From assembly GCA_963576565.1 (NCBI GenBank), contig OY755047.1, forward strand, positions 33,881,851 to 33,945,850: 64,000 nucleotides of DNA, given 5' to 3'. Shown piece after piece: positions 48,271 through 59,026 of this stretch. Source of the stretch: Aspidapion aeneum. Lineage: Eukaryota > Arthropoda > Insecta > Coleoptera > Brentidae. A program made the translations under genes and the position numbers. Numbering within the stretch: position 1 is the stretch's first letter; each line of letters starts with the position of its first letter. The notes below the pieces were generated by a model that saw nothing but the letters and a program-made list of their open reading frames with translations, did not search any database and was not told the origin of the DNA.

Positions 48271-49200
48271 GAAATAATAAAGTTGAACCTTAATGAATTA
48301 GGTGCTGATTTAACAATTTGCGTAACGTAGGTAAAAAAATTGTAGTTTTTGTTCCACTGTGGTTTTGTCAAAGACTATTTAATATCTACGGTAATCGGCA
48401 TAACCCAAAGCTTGGGTTTTGTATACATATGCTGTATAATTTGTAGTTTTGGTAAAATCGAAAACGGCGCATGCTTTTAAACTTGAATATTTTAAACCCA
48501 CTTGCCTCAAGTTTATGTACGCCAATGACATAATTTGAAAAATTGGGAGAAAAGCTATATCTTTGCTATATAGAAGGACATATCACTGTAATAGTTTTGG
48601 AAGAACTAACATAATTAAACTATATCAAACCTTTACGGAACTTACATCAATTTTTGCGCATAATTTTAACCGGTCTGTTTATGTTTAACAGTACTTTTTA
48701 GGAAAAATTCTATGATAACGCAATTGTTTTTAATTTTCTATAAATGTAAATGTCCACAAATCACACCAACATCCACCCTAACTTGATGATATTTTTCATT
48801 AGGTTTTTACCTACCATTTAAAAGTTTAAAACAGTTCCTATTTCAATGTGGTTAAACTTTCTTAATTCTCATCTGATTTCTACAAGTGATATGTCCTTCT
48901 AAACCGCTAAGACATAGCTTTCTTGCTAATATTCAAAATTATGTCATTGGCGTACACAATTTTTTGAGTTAAAAGTATTCAAATTTGAAATATATGCACC
49001 ATTTTGGATTTTACCAAAACTACAAATTTAAGATATAGCATATGTAGCACAATGACCAAGCTTTTTGTAAAGTCTAGAAGCGTAGAAATCAAATAGTCTT
49101 TGATAAATTTGCAGTTGAACAAAAACAACCGTTTATTTTACCTACGTTACACAATGGTTAAATCAGCACCTAATTCGTTAAGGTACAACTTTATTTATTC
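48271..49200. mobile_element. Foldback element at 48-49 kb
   Basis: The arms are about 360 bases each. The left block with AATTAGGTGCTGATTTAACA and GTAACGTAGGTAAA matches the complement at 49,136-49,196. ATAATTTGTAGTTTTGGTAA at the left matches TTACCAAAACTACAAATT at the right. GCCAATGACATAATTTGAA matches its right-hand partner at 48,925-48,952. AGAAGGACATATCACTGTAA matches about 48,887-48,905. The unpaired centre is about 240 bases. No coding. Confidence 0.78.
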
Positions 49201-49212
49201 TTTACCATATTT

Positions 49213-49330
49213 TTTTGCGCGGCAGGGCAGTCCAATGGTATGGTCGTCGGTTTCACATGCAGAAGATACCAGGTTCGCGCCACAAACAACGATGCAAAAA
49301 GAAAAAAAAGTCACGTAGCCCTGCTGCGCA
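49213..49330 (+). mobile_element. tRNA-like SINE head (tentative)
   Basis: GGCAGTCCAATGGTATGGTC resembles a tRNA D-arm with box A, and AGGTTCGCGCCAC, about 35 bases further on, resembles box B. No clean cloverleaf with a CCA-type acceptor was made out, so it is not a tRNA gene. The body and tail are uncertain: 49,330-49,900 is less AT-rich sequence of unknown origin that could be part of the same element. Confidence 0.4.
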
Positions 49331-49905
49331 CTTCCTTTTCAGCGTTCAACAGTCGACATTGAAATGATGTGCATTACACACGCACACAAAAACATAAGTT
49401 GACCTTGCGCATCGATAATATAAGCAGGTGTAGTCCAGGAGCTAACAACCGACAAACCAGGAGCCTACTACAGTTGAAAATAGGACGGCGCCAGCTAACA
49501 TCTCTTAGAGTCAACTCATGATGATCGCGACTGTTTCGCTGAATAGGAAAGAAGTCTATCGTCTATAACTAAGTTCTGCTGGGACGATAGCGATGTTAGG
49601 TAGATGCATCGGCAGGACCACTTTTCGGAAGGGGTGTAAAAGCGTGGGTCCACTGTGTATACTTGCTACGTTGTATAGAGATCCCTGCCCTCGACAAAGA
49701 GGAGTCAGGCAAAATTAGGTCCTCTAAGAGAAGGAAAAACTTGCATCCTACGGGGCACGTGCATCAGTTTGGTATATGGTGTACGGACAAATAGGGGTTT
49801 GCGAAAAGAGCGCGCCGTGTGCCTAGTCGCTAGAACAAAAATGGTCTCCCCACCACTACTAACCAAGTTTTTTATCTGATATCTTTTTGTGAACGGAAAA
49901 AATGT

Positions 49906-49928
49906 ATTATTATTATTATTATTATTAT
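49906..49928. repeat. (ATT)n tract
   Basis: Seven or so ATT units lie at the 3' end of the CR1-like LINE on the minus strand. This fits the short tandem tail with which CR1/L2-type LINEs end. Confidence 0.75.
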
Positions 49929-51140
49929 GGTTTTCAACAGTGGGCGAATAAATCCGATTAGACTGTAGAGTCTCTTTGGTTTGTTATTCACTAGTTTTTT
50001 AGGTATTCACGAATTGTTTATTTGGCTTAGTTTTTTTTCACAATTGGCGGATTTTAAGTTACTGCAGGTCTATGCTGAATAATGTATAAAGATCACTGAG
50101 TTTTGATATTTTGTTTCACGATCTAGGCGATTTTTAAACTGGTTTTTAGTAGCTGATTCCACTGTGAGGTTACTTAAGTTATTCCAGTTGTAAACTACTC
50201 TATTTACGAGAAAGTTTCTTCGATGTAGCTTGTTGCATTTTTCCTTAGACAACTTTTGCGCGTTTCCTCTTAAGTTTGTATTATGACTGAAGTGAAAAAT
50301 ATCTCTTAAACTGCAAGATTTGTAATTAAAAGTTTCGATCAGGTCCCCTCTAGTTCTTCTGTCTTTTAATATTGTCAAGTTCAACTGTTTTAAGCGTTCT
50401 TCGTAGGATAGATTCTTGAGCTCTTGAGGTATTTTAGTTATTCGTCTTTGCACTCTTTCAATTTGTTCTATGTCTTTGACGTAGTACGGGTTCCAGATGG
50501 TCTGTGCATACTCGAGCTTTGGTCTAGCAAATGATTTATGTAATTTCAAGATCATCTTTGAAAAGGTTCTCTCATCTTTTGAAAGGTTTTTGGCATTTTG
50601 GATTAGGTAGATAATTGAGTTGGCTTTTTTGGTCATTTGTGTGATATGCGTTTCCCACTTTAAGTCGGCCGTGATGGTAATTCCCAGATCTCTCTGTTTA
50701 GTTCCCGATGTTATTTGTGTCTGTTCAAAAAAGTAGCTTAGTTGTGGATTGTTTTGACCGATCTGCAGTACCGTACACTTGGTATCATTCAAAGGTATTT
50801 TCCACGTCAGCGTCCATTGTTTGATGCTATTAAGGTCATTTTGAAGGGTTGTAAAAATGGGTTAGCATAAGCGTTTCCATCGTCAGCAAATGATGTATTT
50901 TGGGTTTCAAGTCCTTGGTAGAGATCACTTAAGTAAATAATGAAGAGCAAAGGTCCCAGAACTGACGCTTGAGGGACGCCACTATCCACTTCATGTTCTT
51001 GAGAAAGTGTAGATCCAACTCTTAGTTGAAATGTTCGCCCTGTGAGAAACCCATCTCCTATCACCGAGAGAAGCTTTCCTCTGACTCCAAAATGATCTAT
51101 CTTACGTGTTAGAAACTGAAGCTTTTTAATCAATGTTTTG
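49906..51140 (-). mobile_element. CR1/Jockey-group LINE, 5'-truncated
   Basis: The reverse transcriptase part of a non-LTR element is read on the minus strand from about 51,133. KLLSVIGDGFLTGR is followed by VDSGVPQASVLGPLLFIIYL (RT block 4) and then SFADD (catalytic pair, FADD variant). After a frameshift near 50,810-50,860 the second frame (50,792-50,070; 240 residues) continues with the RT thumb: LNDTKCTVLQIG, RPKLEYAQTIWNPYYVKDIE, RVQRRITKIP, EERLKQLNLTILKDRRTRGD. The end is a poorly conserved tail and then the (ATT)n tract. The endonuclease and most of the fingers domain are missing. Only one shift in over 1 kb suggests moderate age. Confidence 0.86.
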
Positions 51141-51879
51141 AATTAAGTACAGCAGCGCACAAAAAAAAAATGGCGGGGGGTCTAAAAAACAGCTAAATTT
51201 TAAAATCATGTGTTATCTTGGATTTTATAGAAATGTCAAATTTGATCACAAAAATCAAACAAAGGGTAACAAATGTACAGGCGAAAATGTACGGTTTTTT
51301 TCGGTCCACCTATAGTATAAATTTACCTATGCTATTGAAATTACTAGGGATTTATTTAATTAAACTCTATAATATTCCATTAAACAAAACAGTCGAGGCC
51401 TCTACTAATGCAAATTAATAAATGGATATGTGAATAGAATCTCTATTTCACATTTAAATTAATACAAACAAGATATATATCGAAAGTTTGCAAAACAAAG
51501 TTTTAAAAACTTTTTTACGGTGGATCATTTTTAGGTCATTTAATTATTTATGGTAGATCATTCTTAGATCCTTTAAAATATTCTTCATTTGTCGTAGTTT
51601 TTATTATTGAAAATATCCTGCGAAGTTACTAAAAATCAAATTATACTGCCTTAAAATTTCAAATCTAATTGCCGCCAAATCTTTTTTCTCAGTGCCGATG
51701 CCGCTTCTATATAAATAATTTAAATTTTGGAGACAAAAATCCCTAAGATGCTAATTTTGTGGGGAACATGAATAGGAAATATTTCATGCAAATGTCTTTT
51801 TGGCTAAGAGGCCTAATATTCTGATATTATTACGGACCGGTAAGCTAATTATCAACAAAAGGTCACAGTAAAGGTATGA

Positions 51880-52450
51880 TCAGAACGTATGAATGTACGG
51901 TAGTGGTGGATAGCACCCTTAAAGAATCAGACCTGGCACCTAGGCCGCCTTTCTTTTCCCGTTGTGCACCACGTACCTATTGTATTCGAGTCAGATAATA
52001 ATTAAATACTATCACTCCGGGTAACCTGTCCTATCTGGTGAATCCCTAAATGCAAGGCCACCGAATCCACTCAGAGAATCACCAGATTAACCCATCCCCT
52101 TTACCATTGATGTTATCTGGTGTGATCCCAAAGGTTACCAGTATTTTTTTCTGTTAACATACCTACTGGTCAATGCTCGTTCGTTATTAGACTACCCATG
52201 TACCCGCAAGTCGAAGCCCCTTTAGTTGCGTCTTACGACAGGCCTAGGGGTTACCTTGGTGCTATTCTTATCTCCAAAAACCATACGGACGAAAAAAGGA
52301 ATGATCAGATGACGACTATATGGCTCCGGCAAAAGGTACCGATGCCCAGACGTTGTAGGGACCTCTGGGTACAATCACATCCCAGAACCCCTGCACAGTT
52401 CGATACTAAAATAGATAGTCAAAATCATTTTGGTCAAAAATCGGAGTGAA
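51880..52450. other. GC-richer repeat-like block
   Basis: This block of near-average base composition stands out from AT-rich surroundings. It has an internal inverted pair (TATCTGGTGAATCC and GAATCACCAGATTA). The stretch GTTGCGTCTTACGACAGGCC with GGTTACC...GGTGCTATTCT resembles the 3' untranslated part of insect LINEs as I recall it. No domain is encoded. Confidence 0.35.
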
Positions 52451-53129
52451 TTATTTTATTAAATAATAAAGGGTATATCCGGAAATAAATTTTCATTTTC
52501 TCGAACGCGGCTAAAAGTTTTCGGCTTGAAGAACTTCACAAATCAGGGACAAATTTATTCTGAACAACTTTTAAGCAAAAGTTTTTTTAACTAAATTATT
52601 CGATATTGTTAAAATCCTACATAATGGGTAAAAGCTTTAAAATAAATATTTGGAGATCAAAAATTATTTAGACAAGAAAACACCAACAATAATTTTGTAA
52701 AATATTAGCAGCAGTTCGATCGATAGTTCCTACAAGTAGACCTGATTAAAACATTTCTCTTAGCCAACTCTCTGGTTTTTATTGAGTATACAAATTACTT
52801 AAGGGGCATTTCGGTTTTTTTTTACAAAATCCAAAATGTTGTAACTTTGAACCAATGTCTGTTTTCTTATCTTTGGGTAGGTAATTTTTCTTACTATGTA
52901 CAGGCTGAGCACGTAGGTTTCTTGTCGTTCCCACGTGTCATTGCTCCCTTAGCCGATAGTTTATATTCCTATAAACACACCGATATCTTTTTGAGTTCAT
53001 CCCAGCAATCATCGTAGTTTAGTGGTGTTTGTTATGTTTATCAATAAATTATCTTGTTTGTTTGTAACCTCTCCTACTTTTTAGGAGTTTGTCAGCATCC
53101 TAAGGCTAATAGCAGTTAAGCTCGTTCTG

Positions 53130-53500
53130 CACTTGTCCTTTAGTCATGCTTAATAGTATCTTCAGGCCTACATAATCAGTTCGTGCTCCTATTTGTGCGA
53201 GATCATCCGCCTTCGTGTTGCTTGGGACCCCTTCACTATATGCCTCGGAACTCTAACCAGCATAACCAGTTGGCCTTGTGTTAAGGTTCTAGCTTATAAG
53301 TGCATTTTTCCATGAAGCCGTCAACAGCAATTAAAAATTCTCTTTTTTTGTTGCTTCAGACCTCCTCTAGTACACAACTTTTAAACCATTTCGATAGTTT
53401 AGATCCATCGTTGTATTAAACTGGATCGCTCTGGCCAAAAATAATTTTTCTGTTCTGCTACGCTTTTGTATCAAAATATCGCACTTTCTTGAGTTTTTAA
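53130..53500 (-). mobile_element. LINE RNase H fragment
   Basis: On the minus strand, GVPSNTKADDLAQIGARTDY followed by VGLKILLSMTKGQVQNELN matches the end of an RNase H domain in LINE polyproteins (pattern GIPGNExADxLAxxG). Upstream, a DGSK-containing piece fits the domain start. Frameshifts occur between. It is the same kind of domain as the 20.5-kb fragment but not obviously the same copy family. Confidence 0.6.
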
Positions 53501-55378
53501 AGTGTCCAGACTCTTCCAACCATTATGATCGGCGTCAAAAAATATATTTTTATTTAAAAAAATTTGTTTATTTTATAAAAGGTAATAAATATTGCTGTTC
53601 GACTTTTCTTTGATTTTAAAAATACACCTCTTCCAGTATATTTAATGCTCTAGTATTTTTGCCAATAATGTTTCATTATAAAGTTTTAATTAAATCGATA
53701 TGAATCTTCAATATCTCGGGTTTATGTTAAACAGTGTGACTATATCGAGTTCAATATTGGCTGCGTGCGTTCGTTAATTTTCCCACGACTATTTCATAAT
53801 GCTTCACGAAGTGTTAAAGAGATAACTTTTCCATTTTGCCTTTACAGTTGCCGTAGCCGCGGTGGAAAGTTTCATTAGAACTTCGTCTATATTTTTAATT
53901 TTCCGGCAATCAGTTAGTTGACTTTAGAAGTTCTGGATACATTTAACTAATGTGTTTCCCATGACGTGGGCAGATTTTAAGTAATTGATACATTTACTAC
54001 TCTTTATTTATGTTATTTCTTTGGGAACTTTTTTGACATGTTTATTATTACAAAGCAGTGTAGTAACTACAGAAATAAATAGGATAGGTACATGTTAGAT
54101 TTTTGATATAATTTATGACATTTGAACAGCTTGTGACTTATGGTATTATTTAAGGGCCACATTTTGTATATTGCTCTTTTTTAAGTTCAATTAAATATGT
54201 TAAAATTAAGTTATTATATATTTTTTTAAATTTTAAAAAATAGACTAGCTTTCAAAAGTTATAAATTTAATACGCACAACAATCGCTTAAAATCGCGAGA
54301 GAAAAATTTAAGTTTTTAAGTGCCTTAAGAAATTTCAATTCAAAAGTGGACTTAAGTGTCTAGTTGTTTACTGGTGTTGTTAAAACTGTCAAAATATATC
54401 GAAGGCATATTTGTCTTAAGTAAAAAAAATAATCTTTCACACAATTTTTTTCTTTTTAAATTCTTTGAAAATTGATTTTTTCTCTCGCTTTATTTAGGTG
54501 TAAATTGCATTCTGTTTTTTATAAAAAACCGTAGAGTTGAGATATTTTTCCATTTCATGTTCAAACTCAGGGTAAAATTTCTTTGAAAATGACGATGACA
54601 TTAAAATTTAATAATCCTGTATATCTTTATATTTTTTGTACCTATTATATTTTATTTTCGCATGATATATATTTTTAATATCTAAAATTAAAAAGATAAT
54701 AAAATTATAAAAAAAATAAAATTAAGTATTTCAAAAATTAAACAACATATTATAGAAAATATCACTTTGCTTGCAGATGGAGAATAAAAAAAGTGTTATT
54801 TCATAAAAACGCCAACTTTATGTAGCATCTTAAAAATTAAAAGATGTACAAAAAATTTAGTTTATAAATTGAATAGGAAAACTTGGTAAAAAAGGTTACT
54901 GAAACCTTAAAATGTTTACAAGAAAAAAGCTTACAGTTCTTTTCCAAAATGCAAATACGTTTTAAACTAACTTTAAGTTTTGAGGGTCGCAAGAAGGATG
55001 CGTTTTTATATCCTCCGAATGGATCTTAAACAAAACTTAAACCCTTTAAAGTGCCCAATTTGCACTACCCTGTACAGAAAAAAAGAAAACGTTATAACCA
55101 GAAGAAACTTCTTACTCCAAATATTAGCTATTATCAAAGATTATACATCGCCATAATAGATACAATTTCTTCTTACCTACTTTACGATTTCAATTTTTGA
55201 GAGTTGTTGGATAAGGAATAAAAATTGGAAAGAACCTGCATATATTTCTTGGGCCTTTGGTTAGCAGATAACTAATTATAAGTTTTGTTTTTTTTTGCTG
55301 CCTTCATATATTTATGACTATTGTTTATTTGTTATTGAATCTCTAACGGCTTTATACGAAAATAGAGACAAAACAAAC
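53501..55378. other. AT-rich stretch with no recognised feature
   Basis: No coding signature was seen. A lone ACCCTGTACA motif at about 55,070 may be the end of a TATACAGGGTG-type element. Confidence 0.5.
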
Positions 55379-55392
55379 ATTTATTTTTTTGT
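55379..55392 (+). repeat. Left 14-bp direct repeat flanking the Penelope block
   Basis: ATTTATTTTTTTGT here is identical to 63,001-63,014. The two copies sit exactly at the outer 3' ends of the two inverted Penelope copies. This is the position expected of a target-site duplication made when the whole block inserted. Confidence 0.75.
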
Positions 55393-56209
55393 GAAAGGCT
55401 TTCGCTGCCATCGTCCAATGGTGGGTGTGCTTTCGGGCTGTTCGGCCGTCGTCGTTGGAAATTCGTTCTCGACGTTTCGCCATCTCGAGTGGATGGCATC
55501 TTCAGGAGATGTTGACTGTTTGTCAGCTTCTCTAAGAAAGGTGGTTAGTCTGTCGCGGGCGCAGGTTATATACGCTATGGTGGGCGGGGCGTATATCAGA
55601 GCTGGTCGGTGATTGGTCACATTCCCCTGATTCAGTTTTGTTATTGTAAGCGAGCCGTTTAGTGTTTTTAAGAACCGGTACCCATGTTCTGTTAATTTTA
55701 AGAGTTTCTTCAGATCTGTTGAAGTTCTGCTGGTGTTTATGAATTTGGATTGCTTCTCTATAGAGTCTTGGATAGTATGAAGAGGAAGCGCAGAGAACTT
55801 GTTTGTCTTCGAATTTTATTCGGTGGTCTTCATTGTTTAGTGTGTGGTCTGCAACTGCGGATTTTTCCATATGTCCGAGTCGACAGTTGGCTTTGTGTTC
55901 TTTGATTCTTCTGTTTACGGACCGTTTGGTTGTTCCGATGTAGACACTTCCACGGGTACAGGGAATGCGGTATACCCCCGAAGAACTTAGTGAGTTCCTT
56001 ATATCCTTCGCAGATCTGAGGTGGTTCTCGATCTTCTAAGATGGCTTGAAGATCGTTTTTATGTTGTGTTTTCCCAGAATACGTCCGATCCTATCTGTCA
56101 CTCTAGGGATGTAGGGCAGAAAGTCTCTTGAAATAACTTCGCGGCTGCTCAGTTCACCGCTACTGTTACTTCTAGTGCTCGGCTTTGGTCGTATACATTT
56201 ATCTATGTC
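55393..56209 (-). mobile_element. Penelope-like element copy B, 3' part with GIY-YIG nuclease
   Basis: This is the C-terminal part of a Penelope-like retroelement on the minus strand, homologous to 62,213-62,999 of copy A. Unlike copy A, its nuclease frame is continuous: GVYRIPCTRGSVYIGTTKRS (GIY-YIG motif), RRIKEHKANC, then KSAVADHTLNNEDHRIKFED, LCASSSYYPRLYREAIQIHK and FNRSEETLKINRTWVPVL. GIY-YIG endonucleases nick target DNA to prime reverse transcription in this class. The 3' end carries a hammerhead-like motif and 30 extra bases absent from copy A. The 5' boundary is cut by the capsid-bearing element. Confidence 0.88.
55467..55509 (-). ncRNA. Hammerhead-ribozyme-like motif, copy B
   Basis: On the minus strand, CTGAAGA (fits CUGANGA), a six-pair stem II (GCCATC with GATGGC around a 7-base loop), GAAA, then CGTC with a GUC cleavage triplet. 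Flanking TCTC and GAGA form stem I. Stem III would be a self-complementary ACGT, so a dimer would be needed, as proposed for Penelope ribozymes. One extra U precedes stem II. Confidence 0.45.
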
Positions 56210-56942
56210 AGTAGTTTATACGGCTGCTTTAAAACACCCCCACTCCTGCCACCCTAAGCCCCGCCCACTTTTCCCCCTCCCTCCCCACAGGGGGCGTGGT
56301 CATGCTCACTTCCCCTCCACTCCCCCCTCTCACCCCCGGAGGCGTGGTCTTCCCCTCCCCTCCCCCCGAAGGGGGTAAAAAAAGATGGCGGCCAGCCAAT
56401 GATAGGCGAATTAGGGGACCCTTATTTTAAGGGTCGACCAATAGGAAGCGACTTCCCCGAAGGGGGAGGAGCCAAAATGGTGGCAGCAGAAAAAAAAGAT
56501 GGCGGCCAGCCACTGATAGGCGAAGTGGGGGACCCTTATTTTAAGGGTCGACCAATAGGAAGCGACTTCCCCGAAGGGGGGAGGAGCCAAAATGGCGGCA
56601 GCAGGAAAAAAAGATGGCGGTCAGCCAATCAGAAGAGAGCTTGTCTCTCATTGGTTGGCCTTTTGAAAGTCGAAGTGCGTAACACCGTGCATGAAGGCGT
56701 AGCAATAATAAGAGATGGCCATAGATTTCCCCCATTTGAGTATTAACTTTCCCCCCTTTGAGTATCAACTCCCCCCCCCTTTGAGTACGTACCAGTGCAA
56801 GACTGGCACCCTATTTTCTCTCTCTCTCTCTCTCTAGCACACTAGAATTATCTCTCTCGTTCTAACGCATCCTATTTTCTCTCTCTCTCTCTCTCTCTCT
56901 AGCACACTAGAATTATCTCTCTCGTTCTAACGCATTCTATTT

Positions 56943-56973
<31 letters not shown>

Positions 56974-57090
56974 AGCACACTAGAATTATACGTAAACCTA
57001 CTTAACTATTTTAATAAATTAGAAATATAAATAAAACACACTATAAAAAGTTTTAAATTGTTTATTTAAAAAACATATTTATGTACTTCT
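56210..57090 (+). repeat. Left terminal inverted repeat of the capsid element
   Basis: Order from outside: a C-rich stretch with GGGGGCGTGG and GGAGGCGTGGTCTTCCCC; two full copies and the start of a third of a 114-115-bp tandem unit starting GATGGCGGCCAGCC (56,384, 56,498, 56,613) and containing CCAATAGGAAGCGACTTCCC; three runs of CCCCC(TTT)GAGTA at about 56,725-56,790; three units of a CT-rich repeat (CTCTCT plus AGCACACTAGAATTAT) at about 56,810-56,990; and an AT-rich inner part. The frames across it (such as one with GDPYFKGRPIGSDFPEGG) come from the tandem unit and are not genes. Confidence 0.88.
57061..57066 (-). terminator. Polyadenylation signal for the capsid gene cluster
   Basis: AATAAA on the minus strand lies about 45 bases past the TAA stop of the major capsid-like frame, just inside the left inverted repeat. 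Confidence 0.5.
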
Positions 57091-57110
57091 AAAAATAATA
57101 ATACATGTTA

Positions 57111-58343
57111 TTACAATGTATTCCAAAGTTTTACATCGCCTTCGAGTGGATTGTAAGTTAAGAATGAGTCATGAAGTATTAATGCGTATGCTCTGGTATT
57201 GTCTGGGAATGACGTCTTGCTTTCAAATTCAATTTTAATGTCCACAGTCTCTGCTTTAATGGGTTCCGATTGACTTGCATAATCAATCACAAATATGGGG
57301 TTTTTTGTGTATTCCTTTATCCCCATCATCACATCATAATTTTTTCGTGAATAATATCCCTCTTGAAAGTTTTCATAATAATAGTACGCAATATTAATAA
57401 GAGATTTTTCAAAATCCAAGTTTCAGCGTTCGAGGGGATAGACATCTGAATTGAGATATAGACGGATATCCCGAATATTAGCATTAATAAACTCTGTGGC
57501 CGACTTTGTTACAGAATCAAGACTGTCGTTTAATTGAAATCCAATAATTATATCTCGAGGTTTCTCCAAACTTGTGGACGTTTTTAGGGCCCATACATCA
57601 TTAGAAGTTTTTCTTAAGGATGGAAGTTCGTAAAGATCCCAGGATCTATATGCAGCCTTAATATCCGACCCTGTGCCTCTCCGTTTAATTTGACTATATA
57701 GTGCCAGTTTTTGTCTATCTTCAGGAATAAGATGCTTTATTTTCCATTCAAGTTTATTAATATTTACGCTGGCTTCAGCTTTACCGACATATGCGTTTTT
57801 GAAAGTTCGGGCTATGGTAAAATTTAATTCTGCTTTCAAATTAACTACCCCTTTATTATAATCCTCTGCAAAGCCAAATATCTGTTTTAATGGTATTCTA
57901 CCACAAAACGTGTTAGATAATTTGTGATAGATAGGACCCGCTTTGGAGGACTGGTTCCAACCAGAGCTTTCTAATCGGGAAAGGTCTACTTTCCCAAAGG
58001 AGACAAGATGTTTTAATGTTGTAGCAATACCTGGTTTTCTTATTGTTTGAATTGTTTCCCCTCCTAGACAAAGTCTAATTTCATCAAAGAGAAAAAGTAG
58101 ACAGTTATTTGATAGGTAGGCATCAGCATCCGTAATACCAGGTGTAAATGTTTCTTCAACATAAATAAAGGAGTCTGCAATATCAAGTAATAAATCCGAA
58201 TGATTTATGAATATTTGAACTATATCAGAATTTTCAAAAGTCGGAGATCCGTAATGTTTGTAAGTATAAAGATGTGTACTAACTAGTGAATTGTTAAAGA
58301 TAGGGTTGTCAAAAATATTAAGTTTCATTGTCGATAATTCCAT
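57111..58343 (-). pseudogene. Double-jelly-roll major capsid-like protein, one in-frame TGA
   Basis: The frame starts at ATG 58,343, one base after the TAA of the upstream gene. It runs 306 codons to a TGA at 57,425-57,423, then stays open in the same frame for about 104 more to a TAA at 57,113-57,111. Total span is about 410 codons, a plausible size for a small DJR protein. Visible markers are ADSFIYVE (56-63), FLFDEIRLCLGGE (84-96), a GFAEDYNKGV turn (157-166), a second domain from about 195 with PEDRQKLALYSQI and KPRDIIIGFQ, and after the TGA, RAYALILHD with FLTYNP. These fit the DJR-like domain proteins found in many invertebrate genomes and, by fold, capsid hexons of Polintons, adintoviruses and adenoviruses. 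Members form the virion shell. The TGA is a single-base change from an Arg codon; decay, read-through or sequencing error are all possible. Family assignment is from recalled motifs. Confidence 0.75.
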
Positions 58344-58344
58344 A

Positions 58345-58527
58345 TTAAATTTTTAGTTTAAGACCAAGAGAAATTAAGAAGTCCAGGTCGGATTTTGAGA
58401 GCCCGTATGGTGTTGATACTTTAGACGACAAAGTCAAACTGTTATTGCTAGATATTTTATTCTGTATATATTGATAATTATCAATTTTGGGGCATGTCGT
58501 AGCATGACTTAGATAACAAAATCCCAT
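58345..58527 (-). CDS. Small unknown protein of the capsid element, 60 aa
   Basis: An ATG at 58,527 lies one base after the stop of the penton-like gene, and its TAA (58,347-58,345) is one base before the ATG of the major capsid-like gene. I prefer this ATG to an upstream TTG because of this exact spacing. The product starts MGFCYLSHATT, is Ser/Asn-rich in the middle and ends GLSKSDLDFLISLGLKLKI, an amphipathic helix-like tail. No domain was recognised. Its position between two capsid genes suggests a virion component (core, cement or membrane-active peptide), which is only inference. Translation of three such tightly packed frames in a eukaryote would need reinitiation, leaky scanning or separate transcripts. 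Confidence 0.55.
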   Translation of the reverse strand: MGFCYLSHATTCPKIDNYQYIQNKISSNNSLTLSSKVSTPYGLSKSDLDFLISLGLKLKI

Positions 58528-58528
58528 G

Positions 58529-59026
58529 TTATTGTAGTTTTCGAAGTTCAAGCTTAATAATTATTTTTTCTCCCTGAAAATCAATTAGATTTTCGTTATT
58601 GTTTAATACCTGAATGGTTATGTTATCAATATATTTTCTAGAGATAGGCTTTACAGGAAGATAAATAATATTCGATGGTTCTTTAGTTAATTTATATCCT
58701 GGTTCAACGTCTATGTCAAACTCAAATAATGTATGAGATTCTTTTTCGTTGTTATATGAGCCTCCTATTAAATTACAGCTTAATTTTATTAATCTAGTTG
58801 CAGTTATGTTTACAGCCTGAGTTGTAACGTGAACCTTATTCGGAGTTAAAATTTCCTCACTAAAGCCCAATACAGAGCTTAAAGAGTTTTTAACTGTAAA
58901 ATCTATAAACAGATCACTTTTTATTTCACACTTTAATGTATTATCATTTGCTGCTAAACTAAAAGTTCCAGATTTTACAGACTTTTTTTGTAATTCAAAA
59001 GACAAACCGTCTAAAATTGCTTCATT
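58529..59026 (-). CDS. Penton-like minor capsid protein, about 158-166 aa
   Basis: The frame is open from 59,026 to a TAA at 58,531-58,529. There is no in-frame ATG: translation from TTG 59,005 gives 158 residues, and the open frame begins with an ATA codon just after an in-frame TAA. Either the start codon is lost, a near-cognate start is used, or a short 5' exon lies in the inverted repeat. The sequence is beta-rich: SSVLGFSEEILTP (about 42-54), KLSCNLIGGSYNN (about 74-86), EFDIDVEPGYKL (about 94-105), IIYLPVKPISRKYIDNITI (about 113-131), LIDFQGEKIIIKLEL (about 140-154). This pattern resembles single-jelly-roll penton-like proteins encoded beside DJR capsid genes in invertebrate elements. 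Pentons close the five-fold vertices. No stops interrupt it. Confidence 0.62.
   Translation of the reverse strand, partial: NEAILDGLSFELQKKSVKSGTFSLAANDNTLKCEIKSDLFIDFTVKNSLSSVLGFSEEILTPNKVHVTTQAVNITATRLIKLSCNLIGGSYNNEKESHTLFEFDIDVEPGYKLTKEPSNIIYLPVKPISRKYIDNITIQVLNNNENLIDFQGEKIIIKLELRKLQ

Noticed and set aside
49213..49285. True tRNA gene
   Set aside because: Box motifs are present, but no convincing acceptor, D, anticodon and T stems form together.
56175..56746. Reading frames in the inverted repeats, including one with repeated GDPYFKGRPIGSDFPEGG
   Set aside because: They arise from the 114-115-bp tandem DNA unit, recur mirrored in the other repeat, and have no start or context of their own.
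56810..56990. CRISPR-like array
   Set aside because: The three repeated units are CT-rich and contiguous with no unique spacers, part of a transposon terminus in a eukaryotic genome.
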